Below are positions 33,298-44,790 of a stretch of 64,000 bases of DNA, one piece after another. The stretch comes from Breviolum minutum Mf 1.05b.01. Lineage: Eukaryota; Sar; Dinophyceae; Suessiales; Symbiodiniaceae. A model generated the notes under the pieces. That model made no database searches. It had not been told where the DNA came from and was given only the letters and a program-made list of their open reading frames with translations. Position numbers and translations under genes: made by a program. Position 1 is the first letter of the stretch. Every line of letters begins with the position of its first letter. The stretch lies in the NCBI GenBank assembly GCA_000507305.1, contig DF240882.1, forward strand, positions 1 to 64,000, given 5' to 3'.

Positions 33298-34352
33298 CAG
33301 TATTTCAGCATGACTTGAGCCGTTCTTGGCCACCAAAAATGGCCCGCGACTTTGGCAATTTCTGGCTCAAAGGGGTTGGGACCCAACCCAGCTGGGCTGG
33401 GAAGGGTTCCTCCACCCTGAGGGCCAGGGGCCATGGTACCTTGGTGGAAAAAAATTGGGTCCAAGTTATTTTTCCATACGTTCGAATCAAAAAACACCAC
33501 CACCCCTCAAAAAATCCCCGAAAGATGTCTACACATTGAAATTTTGCTTCGATTTCGTGGAAATTGGTGGAGTTTTTGGGCCAGTTTCAAGAGTAATATA
33601 CACTTAACTCCCATCATCAGGTTTGCGTGGAAAATGGTCCCAGGGTTTTTGGGGTTTGGCTGGCCTTTGAAGGGACAGTGGTTGGAAAAAGGACCAACTT
33701 GGAACATGTTGGATGTGGTCTTTGTTTTTTTTTTTGGGGGAAGGAATTCTACTAGCAGATGAATTTTTTAGTGGTTTTCTTGAAGCATTAAAACCATTAC
33801 AACATATTATTTGTATATACATCTTCGAAACATGTTCTAGATTCATGTGGAAGAATTTTTGGGGGTAATTTTTGGGTCTGCCGTGAAGCTTTCTCAGCCT
33901 CAAGAGCTGCCAAAAACCCAGGTGAAGTTTAGTCGCCCTTGGGGTTTGAACATCTTTGAAAGGTTCCATCGGTAGGTACCGAGGTGCTAACGCAAGGCCT
34001 TCGAGAAGTGGAATCATCTGGATGTTGAACCGAAAATAGTGGGTTTTCCCTGCAAATCATCCATTTTAATAGGGTTTTCCATTATAACCCATCCATTTTG
34101 GGGAACACCCATCTCTTTTCATCTTTTCTCACTTTCCAAAAAATAATGGATTCCTAGCATTTTTTTGACCAATCAAAAAACAAGCAACAATCATTCATCA
34201 GAATCATAACATATCCTTTTTTCCAAAGTGTTTTGTTTTCATTCCTTGATCATTTCCTCTAACTCGAAAACTTGAGGATGACAGCCCACAAAAATAACAA
34301 AAAGCAACCACGCGGCATGTTCCTTTCATCACAAAAGCATCCACGTTTTGAG

Positions 34353-34452
34353 GAATTTGTTGCAGCGACCAAAGATGGCCTCATTGTTTACGACGCTTCT
34401 CAAATCGAGGACACCGATGAAGGTGGCGTCCAGTTGAAACCCGTGGAAAGGG
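34353..34452 (+). CDS. Probable eIF2A N-terminal exon
   Basis: CACGTTTTGAG|G acceptor, 33 codons plus one base, and GG|GTGTTT donor (phase 1). The text EFVAATKDGLIVYDASQ, then GGVQLKPVER, resembles the first blade of eIF2A ('L-x-x-x-x-x-D-G-[LF]-x-[LM]-[WV]...'). Its phase-1 end fits the phase-1 start of the next eIF2A exon at 41939. Against it: two other gene fragments (ubiquitin-like and beta-mannosidase-like) lie in between, and about 8 residues expected before the next blade are missing, so an extra micro-exon is needed or this exon belongs elsewhere. Confidence 0.45.
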
Positions 34453-34669
34453 GTGTTTTTTTGGTAATCCACAGCAATTTTCACCACAAATTCGTCGTCA
34501 GAATTTGACAAAAAACCATCATCTCACCATCTGGACAAAAAGTTCCGAAGTTTCATTGGAAAGATTCTGTACGCATCCATCAAGATGTTGGTCAATATTA
34601 CTTCCTCCAAGAACCGCAGCCTTTTTTTGGGCAGCAGCTGTTTTTTGGTCCCTTTCCCGTCGGCACGCG

Positions 34670-34800
34670 ATGAAGATCGGCATCCTTCGTTTGGGTACTG
34701 AGTTGGCAGATCCGATGGAATTGGACGATTCGGACGCTTCAGTGGCAGAGCTGAGACGAAGTGTTCGTGAAAGACTTGAAGTGGACGAGAAGATGGGAGT
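34670..34800 (+). CDS. Ubiquitin-like domain protein, first exon
   Basis: Starts at an ATG giving MKIGILRLGTELADPMELDD (beta-hairpin of a ubiquitin fold), then the helix SVAELRRSVRERLEVDE. Length and order of beta1-beta2-alpha1 match ubiquitin residues 1-35. The frame runs back through the ATG, so an upstream acceptor is possible. To join the second exon in frame the intron must start with GA at 34801 (AGT|GAGACT), giving '...KMGV-KLVHKTQVL', exactly where ubiquitin has its beta3 strand. Likely role: adaptor or regulator in ubiquitin-type recognition; no diglycine end is seen. Confidence 0.65.
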
Positions 34801-35385
34801 GAGACTCGGAGTTTCTGGGAAAATTCGTTCTTGGGAGGCAATTGGGGAGAAGATTGAAGGAACAGCATGGCTCTTTTTGCTTTGGATTGGGAGAAACCAT
34901 GAAAAAGAAGATTGTGAGGGGGTGGTTTGGGTGATGTATATATTTTGAAGAATTATATACAGAACACAGCTACATTCACATTATGTGTATGTAACATATA
35001 TAATACATATATACATACACATATTGTTTTTCTATATGCATAGATGTATGTGTTTTTGTATATACAAATATAAGATGTCTATATAGTTATATATATATAT
35101 ATCATGTATATCATAATACATTGATTCTCGACCATTGACTTCACCTGTTTTTTTTTCCCATTCCCCATCCACTCATACGATTCCCCAGATTTGTGAGAAG
35201 GTTTTTGCCCAGAATAAAAGTTGGTTTCTTCAATAATTCCTGAGTTGACTGAGAATCCTGAAGAAAATGGGGGTTTGATACTTGTGTAACAAATATTTGC
35301 ATGTTTACTATGATTTCATAGGGTTTAGTATTCATCAAAACCATTTTAGATCGCTTCTTTTCCATGTCAATCCTGGATCTTTCAG

Positions 35386-35518
35386 GAAACTTGTCCACAA
35401 GACACAAGTACTTGAAGATGCGGACACGTTGACATCTTGTGGCTTGGAAGATGGCAGTACTGTTGTGGTGATCTTAGAGAATCCTGGGCCTATCGTCTTG
35501 ATGCTTATCCATACTTAG
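35386..35518 (+). CDS. Ubiquitin-like domain protein, second exon
   Basis: TTTCAG|G acceptor. The frame KLVHKTQVLEDADTL followed by TSCGLEDGSTVVVILENPG corresponds to ubiquitin's beta3 to beta5: the 'G-K-x-L-x-D-x-x-T-L' turn, then a short helix and the final strand VVVIL. The frame runs to TAG at 35516-35518, which may be the true end or lie beyond another donor (GA after TTA, for example). Together with 34670-34800 it makes one complete, compact UBL domain. Confidence 0.7.
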
Positions 35519-35822
35519 GGATGATTGGATGATTGAGTTCTGGTGGAAAGGTAGAATTTCATGCTTGCATACTAAGGACTTGAATAATCTGAAACAAAGC
35601 TTGCTTCAAGATGGTTTGGGGAAAAGTTGATGTTTGGTGAGACTGGTGTATATACATGTGGTGTCTACTTCTGTTTTTTCCGCGTCATACCCCATTCTTG
35701 GAGTGTTCATCACCAAAAAAGTGAGTGACATCTCTTGCGAAAGATTCAACCATTTCCATCCATTTCCATCCATGGGGACCTGTGCAGCTGTGCCTTTTTG
35801 ATGAATCATCAAAGAATCACTC

Positions 35823-35935
35823 GGTGGTGGTTTCAGATAGTTTTTTTTTAAAAGAATTTTTAGCCACAGTAGGGGTTTCATGATCCAACTTGACGAGCAT
35901 ATTTTTCAGATGGGTTGGCGAAAATCACCAACTAG
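35823..35935. repeat. Family C inverted-repeat element
   Basis: GGTGGTGGTTTCAGATAG at the left and GGGTTGGCGAAAATCACCA at the right, with CATGATCCAACTTGACGAGC core. Confidence 0.75.
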
Positions 35936-36744
35936 ATCAACTTCATTTTCAAGTTGAAACCCCTAGGTACTTTACCATTTGTGCCTTCAGGGTACGTTTG
36001 TTTCACCCAGTCCATATTTATCACCGTAAGTACCCGGTTGGTAATTTGTTGGATCAACCCCATAGAAAAGACATGGCCTAGTCCGAAGGAATGATTGGAG
36101 TGCTTCTCCACTACTGAATACGACCGTTTTCTTTTTCCGTACATTCAATTTGTTCAATTATCCGAGGAATTCTTCTTGCCAGAAAGTGACATTCTTGAAA
36201 TCAATCTTCACCTTAAGCATTGTTTCTGAACTTGCACCCTCCAACACATTTCTTGTTTCGACAACCCCGGAAAAAAACTCCAAGGAAGACTTCACGTCTT
36301 CGCCATCGCTCGGGACTTGGAACAAAAATTCACCCGGCTGCGAAATCAGAGAAGCTGTCGCATGGTATCGCAGAGATTAAGGTGGCAGCTTCCACCTTTA
36401 GAGATCAGGCTTGGGGGGAAATCACCATGGATCAACCATTGAGGATGCGTAATTAGTTGTTGATATTTTTTGGTCAGTAGTTGGTGATAAATACTTAATA
36501 CTTGGTGGAATCTCATGTTTAATTCGTTTTTAATTCACAAGTTTACCCAGAGCAGATGTTTTTTATCTTCCCGCCCTGAGATAGGTTTGATTTGCGCATG
36601 TGTCCTTTTTGTATGTTGAAGTTTGAGATTCTTGTGAATGGCATGGAGACAGTACCGGGTTTGATCTATCTGTCACTTCATTTCCCAAGGATTTGAAAAA
36701 TGCGTGAAAAATCATCTCCAACCCCACGTGACCTGTCAAAAAAG

Positions 36745-36858
36745 GATCATGGCGACTGTGGAGCAAATCTGTTTTTGACCCTGAAGAATGAAGATGGTTC
36801 GGTGTTGGCGAAGCAAAATCTCTTTGGTACCTACAGGCTGGAACGAGACAATTTGGAG
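36745..36858 (+). CDS. Beta-mannosidase-like (GH2) C-terminal domain exon
   Basis: AAAAAAG|G acceptor, 38 codons in phase 0 and a GAG|GTTTTT donor. DHGDCGANLFLTLKNEDGSV, then LAKQNLFGTYRLERDNLE, resembles the last immunoglobulin-like domain of beta-mannosidase ('C-x-x-x-F-x-L-x-x-x-D-G-x-[VL]-L...N'). That domain packs beside the GH2 barrel and is not catalytic. No exon of the catalytic barrel was found upstream, so this may be a gene fragment or the tail of a gene with exons not yet recognised. Confidence 0.5.
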
Positions 36859-37287
36859 GTTTTTTTCCAGTGCGTTGTCATGTAAGGGGTCCATCCATCT
36901 GCTCAGCATACTGATTCATAGGTGATGAACAGTTGACCCAAAACTCCTCATTTATAGGTGATTCACTCGTCACTTTAAGTGATAATTGGAAGGTGGCACA
37001 GAAGTGAATGTTGCCAGCTGCAAGGATAGATGTTAGTATTGAATTGATCAATCATATCATTGTTTTCATGTACTCAATACATTTGCATAAGGATAACTTC
37101 CCCTGTACAACGAAGCACCATGGCTAAAGTACCATCTCGTTCTGAATTATAGATACATCATGATCATAATATACTGAATGCGAGAACACTCTCCATCTAG
37201 ATACATACTCGCATACACACAAATAGTCAATCAACATCACTTTTCATAAGGTTGATGGTTTTAATCACCCTGTAGGTTCCTGCAGAG

Positions 37288-37470
37288 ATGTTTTTTGTAT
37301 CTCGAAAAATGCTGGACCTGCGTTTCGCGTTTTTTTTTTTCGCATATCTTGGTGACGGTGGATTTGTGGACCCAACTGTCAAGTTTCAGCCTGGAAAACG
37401 TCACTTCTTAGAGTTTCACCAACAGGGGGATATCACTTTTCACCCCCCACGACCTGTGGCGAAAAAGTGA
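37288..37470 (+). CDS. Beta-mannosidase-like C-terminal exon, ends at TGA
   Basis: After CTGCAG, a 60-codon frame runs to TGA: MFFVSRKMLDLRFAFFFFAY, then LGDGGFVDPTVKFQPGKRHF and LEFHQQGDITF. The 'D-[NG]-G-F-x-[DL]...P-G' text matches the end of animal beta-mannosidases, which also finish about 30 residues later. AAAAA|GTGAGT overlaps the stop and would be a good donor, so the frame may continue. The order relative to 36745-36858 is correct for the family. There is a T11 run within the exon, unusual for coding sequence. Confidence 0.5.
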   Translation: MFFVSRKMLDLRFAFFFFAYLGDGGFVDPTVKFQPGKRHFLEFHQQGDITFHPPRPVAKK

Positions 37471-40400
37471 GTGAAGTTGCCGGACTTGGTTTTTTTGACT
37501 TATCGATTTCGAAAAACTTGAGATTCAACAAAAATCGAATCGGTGGGGGTGTTTTCAAACAGCTTTCCTGACTCGAAATAACGTTTAGAAATCCCCCAAT
37601 TTAAAAGGAGAAAATGTCCATTTGATGGACCCTTTTTAAAGCATATTTTGTCAACTGGGCTGAAACAACAGCCTAGATACATAACTGTTACCCACCACAA
37701 CAAGGGTTTGGGAACATACTGGAGGGATAACCATCCATTGCCAATTCAACACGTTGCTTTGACCACTGCCAAACGGTTTGGTACCATCCTAATAGAAGTG
37801 GTACCTCAAGCCTTATAGATCCTCCTGCCAAGTTTCTTTTGTGGTTTTCGGAGTTGAAATTTCACATCCGATGTGGAGTTTGGTACTGGAATTTTTCGTT
37901 TCTGCCCTGCAATCTGTAGATCTGATAGATCATCATAAATGCATCTGGATTGGAAACCACAGTCATTTTCTTGTGACCGGTGAAGAGCCGGATATATCTC
38001 CTATCCAAGGAAAATAATTATATCATGAATCAATGTTTGATCAAAACATCATCATCTTGAAAATTATCCCAGGACATGTAGTGAATTTTTGCCCCCACTT
38101 TTTGGACATTCATAAAGCTAGCTTGTTGCGTTAGGCAAGAGGGCTATCCTTACGATGCTCATCCACCACCACTGACTTTCAATGATGACAATGACTTGGT
38201 TGCCTTGGCTAAACCTGGACATTTCTTTCAGAAGCTTCGCTAAAAGTGACTGAACTCGACAGCACACATGGACATATTGATCCAATACTTGGTGGTAGTA
38301 GTGTACACCCCAAGTGGTACATATAAGCATGCAAAGGAACGTATGTATATACAATATATTTCTATACGCTATGCGTATATATATACATATACAATGATAT
38401 ATGCACAATTATGCACACAGACACCTATTCTCACTTTGAACAGTGAAGCAAGGAGCAACGGGCAAGGGATGCATTTTGTACATAATGAAGTGCATTAGCT
38501 GTTAGCTTTTTGGTTTTTGGAGATATGATGGGGGATAGAATTCTGAAATCAAGACCTGACAGTAAGTAGGATAACGTATTTGACAGATCCTTGTAGACGA
38601 AAGCGACCAACTCACTATAATGTCATTGTTATGTGATTATGTATCTAGATTCTAAATGAGAAAAAACATGGCATCTATTGTCGTTGACCAATTTCGGGGG
38701 ACATGACTCAACAAACGATTGCAATTTCAAGTGACCTGCGAACTTGCCAAAATCTAAACACGGGACCCGCGATTTTTGGTACATCATCCCGGATGGTGTG
38801 TGGTTTCCTACCATCAACAGGAATCCCATTTGTTGTCTCCATCGGAAGCCACACGAGGATGGAATACAGCATCGGGAGCCTCGGGCAGATTGCGGTTGAT
38901 GATTGGACATGCCACATGGCCAGCAGCAGAGTAGCCAGTGGTAGCTACGCTCTGTTTTGGATGGCTCGGTCGGACGCGTTTCCACAGGGAAGGCCACATC
39001 TAAATTTTCGGAGTTTGATTTTATTTTGAAGTATATGCAAAGTCTTGGAGAATCCAATAGATTAATAGGATGATGGTCGTTATATGATCCGGTATACCAC
39101 GATAGGGAGAGCTTCAAATGATACAGATCCAAGGGTTTAGTGGCAAATGTTCGAAAGATGTTGCCCCCTCTACCATTTTAAGAGTCAACCATCCCATCGG
39201 GGTGAATTCAATTCTAGCGACCTCTGAAAAAATCGAAAAGCTCCCTTAAAAGATTCGTAGTTTGGCTGGGAAATTCCTGCGTCCCTGCTTTTAATGTGTC
39301 AATTTTACGTTGGATGGGAACGCGATTCAGTTTTTTGACAAGTCCATAAAACTCAAGTCCTGCGTAAAATGCCCTTCTAAAGATTCCCTGGAGGGTTAGT
39401 AAAGTTGGCATGGTAAAATTAGTGTCATATCTACGTCAATTAAAATTTCCTGTGTAAAAGATTCACCTGAATTTGTCTACGGCTGATGCCATGCCGTTTG
39501 GAAACGGCAATCAAGTTTGCAGCCATTTGAGTGATTTGCAGGGATGGTTCAACCGTGATTCTATATAGTATATATTCTATGTCATATCTATTCTGTGTAT
39601 ATATATATATATATGTATGTATGTATAGTTATGCTCAGCGCCCCCCCCCCTCGGACCTACATGTTTTGAACACAAGACTACATTCATTTGCAAAGCATAC
39701 CTACCTGTCTGGAGAAACAAATCAGTTCATCTGCAAAAACAATCAAAAAAGGTTGCTCAAGTCGGGTGTGGGGTGGGCCCGGGGCCGGCTTTTGATGGTT
39801 TTTGAATGGGCACAAACTCCCATGTCTTCTCAAACTTTAGTCCACGGTTTTTCCCACAAAAAAACAGAAAACCGGTGCTATTGCAACTTCAACTCCTTCA
39901 CCCTGACATTTTCGGCTCCAATGGCCGACCCCAAATTTCATCAATAGCGGACCCCAAATGTCATATCATCCAGCTCATGAATTTTAGACAAAAATCTAGC
40001 TACATTCATCCAACCGGTCACCTCAAGTCAATTTCTCGAGAAAATAAATCCCCAAATTTTTCCTTGCAACTGAGGCGAGATCTTCTATGAGAGTTCATCC
40101 TGCACTGCTCCAAGCCAAGTAGTGGACTTCAAGTTTTCTTCTCTTCGCACACGCAGTGGCAGTTGAATTCCAACGAGTGTGTGATGGTCAAACCTCCAGA
40201 GGGACAAAACATGATGGTCAAAATCCCTCGTTGTTTTTGCCAACATGAGGCCAGACAGAGATATATAAAAGACACGTGGCAGCAAAAAGAGTGAAGTTTT
40301 TCCCGAAAAAACCGGATACGTTTCCGAGTCTTTGGATGTTTGTTTCGGTTGAAATCAAAATAAGTTGCCCTGAAACTCGCAAAACACGAGTAAACCTTTC

Positions 40401-41938
40401 GCCGCGACTGAGTCAGGCTGTACAGGGTTTTCTTTGTGCATGTGTTGCACGAATTATCCTCCCTGACGGGTGGTGGGTTTCCATGAGCTGTACAGATGTT
40501 ATTTTCTTTGTCAAAAAAGGCTGCTGCAACGGTGGGTACGTACCTCCAACTATCATAGTTCAGTAGGCCAACTGGGGGCCTTTGGAAGATGGCTATTGCG
40601 AAGCGAACGGATTTTGTAGCAAACATTTGATAAACTAAAAACCGCTGCGAGATTTGAGGAATATAGATATCCGCCAAAGTGGCAGATGGGTTGTGCGATT
40701 TAGGCATGCACACAATTTCACAAGCATTATTCCAAGTCTTCATATTGAAATTTTTCGGGTTGTGATGTTCAAAATCGATGTGAGCAAGTGCAGATATCCT
40801 ATCAACATATGCGTTTTCTTACCTGAAGTCTGTTCAAGGCACGACTGGCCTCATGCTAATGTTTTCATATTTCATGTGCGAGAAGATTCAGACGCCATGT
40901 GGTTGGTTCATAGACATCATGTTCTCATTGCGATTGAAGCAGATAATTCTAAAGGTGGGGATAGCCTCAGAGACCCAAAAAACCACATACAGTAATGGCC
41001 ATCTTTTGCAAAGATGGGGGGAAACCTCTGTGAGGAATCCGTTTTTTTTTTCCAGTGACCTTGTTGACGCATTACTTCTTGCAGAATATGGATTGATTAA
41101 GATGTAACGCATGGTTTCTGGATAAGTATGGGGTTTTGGAGGTAAGAGGTGTTACTTCTCTTCGAAAGGGTACATGTTCCACATTTACAACTTCCAGAAT
41201 TGCGAGTACAAAATCATCATATTCGAGCTTTTTTCCAGAACACGGAACTAGGGAGAACAACAACACATATATATATATATATATATTATTGGGCTTATCC
41301 TTGCATAATGCATATATCTATTCTCGACACCCGTTGCGAACAAAAAAAACCGTGTGGGCCCCGGAAGCTTTCCAACCAAACATCCTGATGCAGGTGGCAA
41401 TTATCGCACGGGCCGATGCACAGATGGTCGAAAGGTGAAGGTATTGGCGTGACTTGGCACATGGCAGTTCTTTCTTCCCATCCATGGTGGACAAATTGTT
41501 GACCAAGCGATGTTTTTTTTGTTTTTTGTGGGAACACATGGCTATTTGATGTTATTTGGATATTTTGTTCGTTGGTAATTCGACCCAAAGAAGGAAAGTT
41601 CCAAAAATTTGATGCCATTTTGATGCCTTTTCAATTTGGGGATGTCAGTCACTTGAATGGAGCTCCGCCGGCCTAAGGTCCATGCCTTGTCCTCCCAATG
41701 CTTTCGGCTTCGCATGGAGTTGGGGCCGTCCAATTGAAGGGTGGAGAGACAGGAGAAAACAAATCAGTGGCTGATGGGTTGATTCAGGTCCCAATTTTTG
41801 GGTCCCAATGTTCTTTTAATCCACAAAAACACATTGATGGCAACCAGAAAATCCCAAGGGCCCAAGCACCGTTTTTTGGATGGTTGTATCAAACCCTTGG
41901 TAAATCCATGGGGATAAACCAACGACCTTCTCCCCAAG
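37471..41938. other. Long non-coding stretch with ambiguous open frames
   Basis: TA-rich tracts near 38.3 and 39.6 kb. 38703-39029 is open on both strands with protein-like text on each (for example GSHTRMEYSIGSLGQIAVDD on +), and 40129-40743 (minus, 204 codons) is the longest frame in the window. Neither has splice support or a recognisable motif. Confidence 0.45.
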
Positions 41939-42033
41939 GCGATGACGGGGCGTTGTTGGCCTCAGTATGCGATGAAGGGGTCCGTGTCTACGACGCCGAT
42001 CATCGGTACAAAGTGGTTCAGGAGTTAGAGAAG
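41939..42033 (+). CDS. eIF2A exon, early WD40 blade
   Basis: CCCAAG|G acceptor with one base incoming; DDGALLASVCDEGVRVYDAD, then HRYKVVQELEK, ends at GAGAAG|GTTTGG in phase 0. It matches the 'S-x-D-G-x-x-[LF]-A...x-V-x-[IV]-[YI]-[DS]' blade of eIF2A, a WD40-propeller initiation factor that can deliver initiator Met-tRNA independently of eIF2 and acts in the cytosol. The next exon continues the same repeat. Confidence 0.7.
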
Positions 42034-42652
42034 GTTTGGGGGACCATGGGAGATGATGGGGTGATGGTTGAGAAGTTTAGACAAAGAATTTAGTGAGATG
42101 TTTAGATATATAATTATATTATGTATACTGTATATTTATTTGTTTTTTAGTTGGAATTAATCTATAGTTTTGAATGGAACATTTTTCAGAAGATGTTCTT
42201 TTCTTTTTTCCCGGTGGAGATGGCAATATCTTAATTGGTTCTGTTGGACTACTGAAATCTGCACACTTGAAGGTATGACGGCATGAGTTGAGGTGAGCGT
42301 ATTTGTTTCTACGAAGCAAGATGGGAGATATGGACAAGGACAAGAGAATTCCTTGCGAAGATTTATGTATATTATATATATATAGATCACGTTGTGAGAC
42401 TTTCTTTTGGAAACGGCGACCATGATGATTGACGACTTTGATGATGTTGATGATGAAGTCGAAGTGCTGCGTGTTGTCGTCGTGGTGGTGGCTGGTTTGG
42501 TCATTAAATTAACCATCTTGGGGGGATCAAATGTATGGTAATCTTGATGGATTTCCCAAATAATTGTACGTTGTTTGGGTTGGTCATATAATCACCCCTG
42601 ACAACGGGGGGGGGGATGATTATATGATCCCTTCGTTTTTGGGAAGATGCAG
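42034..42652. other. 619-base GT-AG intron of eIF2A
   Basis: Contains a TA tract and the left part of a family F repeat (42525-42632). The family F copy stops about 20 bases before the exon. Confidence 0.6.
42525..42632. repeat. Family F repeat (GGGGGGATCAAATG type)
   Basis: Shares GGGATCAA, TCTTGATGGATTTCCC and TTGTTTGGGTTGGT...ATAAT(C/G)ACCCCT with 48350-48425. The right part folds back (GGTCATATAATCACCCC against GGGGATGATTATATGATC). Confidence 0.75.
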
Positions 42653-42760
42653 GTGGCACCAGATGTACAAGGTCGTGCAGGTGGAGTTCGAGCATTGTAT
42701 TTTTCACCACTAAAGACCTATTTGGTGACTTATGAGAGCCTTGAGCCGCAGAAATTTCGG
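42653..42760 (+). CDS. eIF2A exon, 'F-S-P-x-x-T-Y-L' blade
   Basis: AGATGCAG|G acceptor and CGG|GTGAGT donor enclose exactly 36 codons, phase 0. VAPDVQGRAGGVRALYFSP, then LKTYLVTYESLEPQKFR, corresponds to the eIF2A strand '[AV]-x-x-L-x-F-S-P-x-x-T-x-L-x-T-[WY]-[EQ]', immediately after the previous blade as in animals and plants. Both splice sites are near consensus. Confidence 0.82.
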
Positions 42761-43644
42761 GTGAGTTTGCTTGGTTTGATTTTTGTGGATTGGTTCTTTG
42801 TTTTGGATTGGTAGTTTCTTTTTTTTTAAAGAAATGAAATGGGTCCCAACCATATAATCCCAGTATTAAAGAGAATCAACGTTTTTTTGGGGCCTTGATG
42901 TCAATGAAATTGAGGACGCCCTTTCAAGCAAAGGGTTTTTTCTATCATAAGGTTTTTCGGATTTCAGGTACCCTGAGTTACAAACAGCCACAATGACATT
43001 CCCTTCTTTTGTTTTCAAGGGGGTTTTCAAGGCGGCAAACTCATCAATGTGTAGCGTGTGATTGTTTTTTGTCGATGGAAGCACCGGCAAAAAACTACTG
43101 AGGAAGTGGGATCCACAGTACCCTGAGAATGTACATGTGCGCTCCGAGTTCCGGGATGGGCAAAAAAGGATTATCGGATCGAAATCAAGCAAGTGAAATA
43201 CGCAACTTTTGGGGGCATTTCCAACGGTTGGCAGTTGTAATATCGATACGATGTGATTTGGTCAGAAAATTTAGGGGGATATACCAGGGATTGTAATTTC
43301 AGGGATCCAGGGATCACTTCATTTGGAGAAGTTGCGAAAACATTGAAACTTGGAGGCCGGGGAAATGATGTGAATGAGTATGCTTCATTTGTATCTATCG
43401 AAGATATGTAGATGATATGTAGTCTTTCTGGTATTCCTTATCCTGAAGGATGATAAATTGTTTGCCAGGAGTGGTTGGTGACTGCTACATACATTTACAT
43501 GGGTTCGCGTGGCATGTTCCTGTCCCCGCCCGTATGAGGAAAGAACACGTACTATGTATTTGCATTTATAGATATTTTCTCTTCAATTCAATTTGAAATA
43601 CTCTTTAGATGCTATAAAGATGTAACACCTTATATTATCAACAG

Positions 43645-44270
43645 TACAAGCCAACGTATTTGGTCAATTGTGGAGTGAAACAGGAAATTAGTGATGACTA
43701 TTTTGATTTCATGTGGATATCAGTCAGTGAAGAAGATGAGGTTTCAACAAGCGCGTCGTCAAGGGACTAAGAAACTGTCAAGAAAAGAAATGGTGGTTGG
43801 AGAAAGCAGGACAATGGATTTTACAAGACTAAGCCAAGCGTTGAAAATGATGTCCAGAAGTATTATTTGGAAAAACTGAAGCATGAATGGATTTGCGATA
43901 GATGTGATAAACCATTGAAAGGAAGCTCCAACATGTCAAGATATTCTGAATCTGAAAAGATCCAGAAAATATTTGCAAGAAACAATAACAAATCTGCAAG
44001 AAACAATAGTAAATAGAATTTTGCAGCTAAATGTCAGTGTCAAGACATGTTTAAGGTCGATTTACAGAGCGATGCCCTTTCAAACAAATTAGACGAGTAC
44101 TGGAAATCAACAATCCAGAAAGGAAACGCAACAGGGCAAGACGGATGAATATCCTGAAGACGGTAAATGGCATGTTCATGATACAGTTGAACATAAGGGA
44201 GAAGGGCAATGATATAGGTACACTGTGGATGATGGCAACACATTTGTGCAAACAGAAGGTAATTGCTTTT
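43645..44270 (+). pseudogene. AT-rich decayed coding region, unrecognised
   Basis: One frame runs through about 500 bases with three internal stops: YKPTYLVNCGVKQEISDDYF, later KYYLEKLKHEWICDRCDKPL, then DEYWKSTIQKGNATGQDG. It resumes after a frameshift with DGKWHVHDTVEHKGEG, a stop, and RYTVDDGNTFVQTEG. The two-cysteine knuckle (WICDRC) and Lys/Asn/Ser-rich composition look like former protein. Base composition is far more A/T-rich than the other exons. It sits inside an eIF2A intron. Origin unknown: an old transposon gene, a transferred gene or a host pseudogene. Confidence 0.5.
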
Positions 44271-44307
44271 GCATATTGAATGTAGTTATTTGTTAATGAC
44301 CATTATG

Positions 44308-44790
44308 GTCAAGAATTGTTTTTTCCTTACAATCAAGGATTTTATCAATAGCACCAAGAATAGTTCTTTTGCAAAATGACATACACAAAACGTGAATTAA
44401 ACAATTGCCTTCTCTCTTGTATTTGACTTTCCCCTTTCAAGACAAATGGCCAGGTCTTGTTTATGTTTATGGAACGTACTGGTTAATATGCTAAAGAAGT
44501 GCTTTATCTCTTGCAGTACTGTATGTTTTTTCAGTAAAGGAAGTGCGTATGCTTATTGAAAACAAGAGCGACTGCAAATGGCAAAGAATTGTTTCATCTC
44601 CTACAGTCTATTTTCCAATGAAGGCATATACATGAACATGTTTATTCAAAACATTTGTTGATGAATTTGGCAAAACGTTGCTTTATATCTGACAATATGT
44701 TTTTTAGGACAAAAGCAAATGAACATGCTTGTTGAACATGTCAGTTAATCAATGCGGTAAAGGAGTGTTGTATTTCATTGACACCACTTT
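44308..44790. repeat. Diverged ~90-base tandem repeat, about six units
   Basis: Units begin near 44308, 44399, 44493, 44583, 44672 and 44759 (spacing 87-94) with the pattern AA-A/G-GAATTGTTTCAT-CTC-TACAG...AACATG. Similarity between units is low but the phase is regular. It directly follows the decayed frame. Confidence 0.65.

Larger units (their letters stand above)
27795..34352. other. Region of palindromic elements with weak exon candidates
   Basis: About 6.5 kb. Family C, D and E copies and one GGGGGTATCCCC palindrome are listed separately. Protein-like open stretches without secure boundaries occur at 28153-28416 (both strands), 30465-30640 and 31880-32040. Confidence 0.45.

Noticed and set aside
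38629-39132. 167-codon minus frame overlapping a 109-codon plus frame
   Set aside because: Protein-like on both strands, so strand cannot be chosen;  no family motif and no clear AG|G acceptor. Left as an ambiguous region only.
40129-40743. Longest open frame in the window, 204 codons, minus strand
   Set aside because: No recognisable motif, composition like surrounding DNA, no splice or start context, and opposite to all secure exons. Length is within reach of chance for 64 kb at about 41 percent GC.
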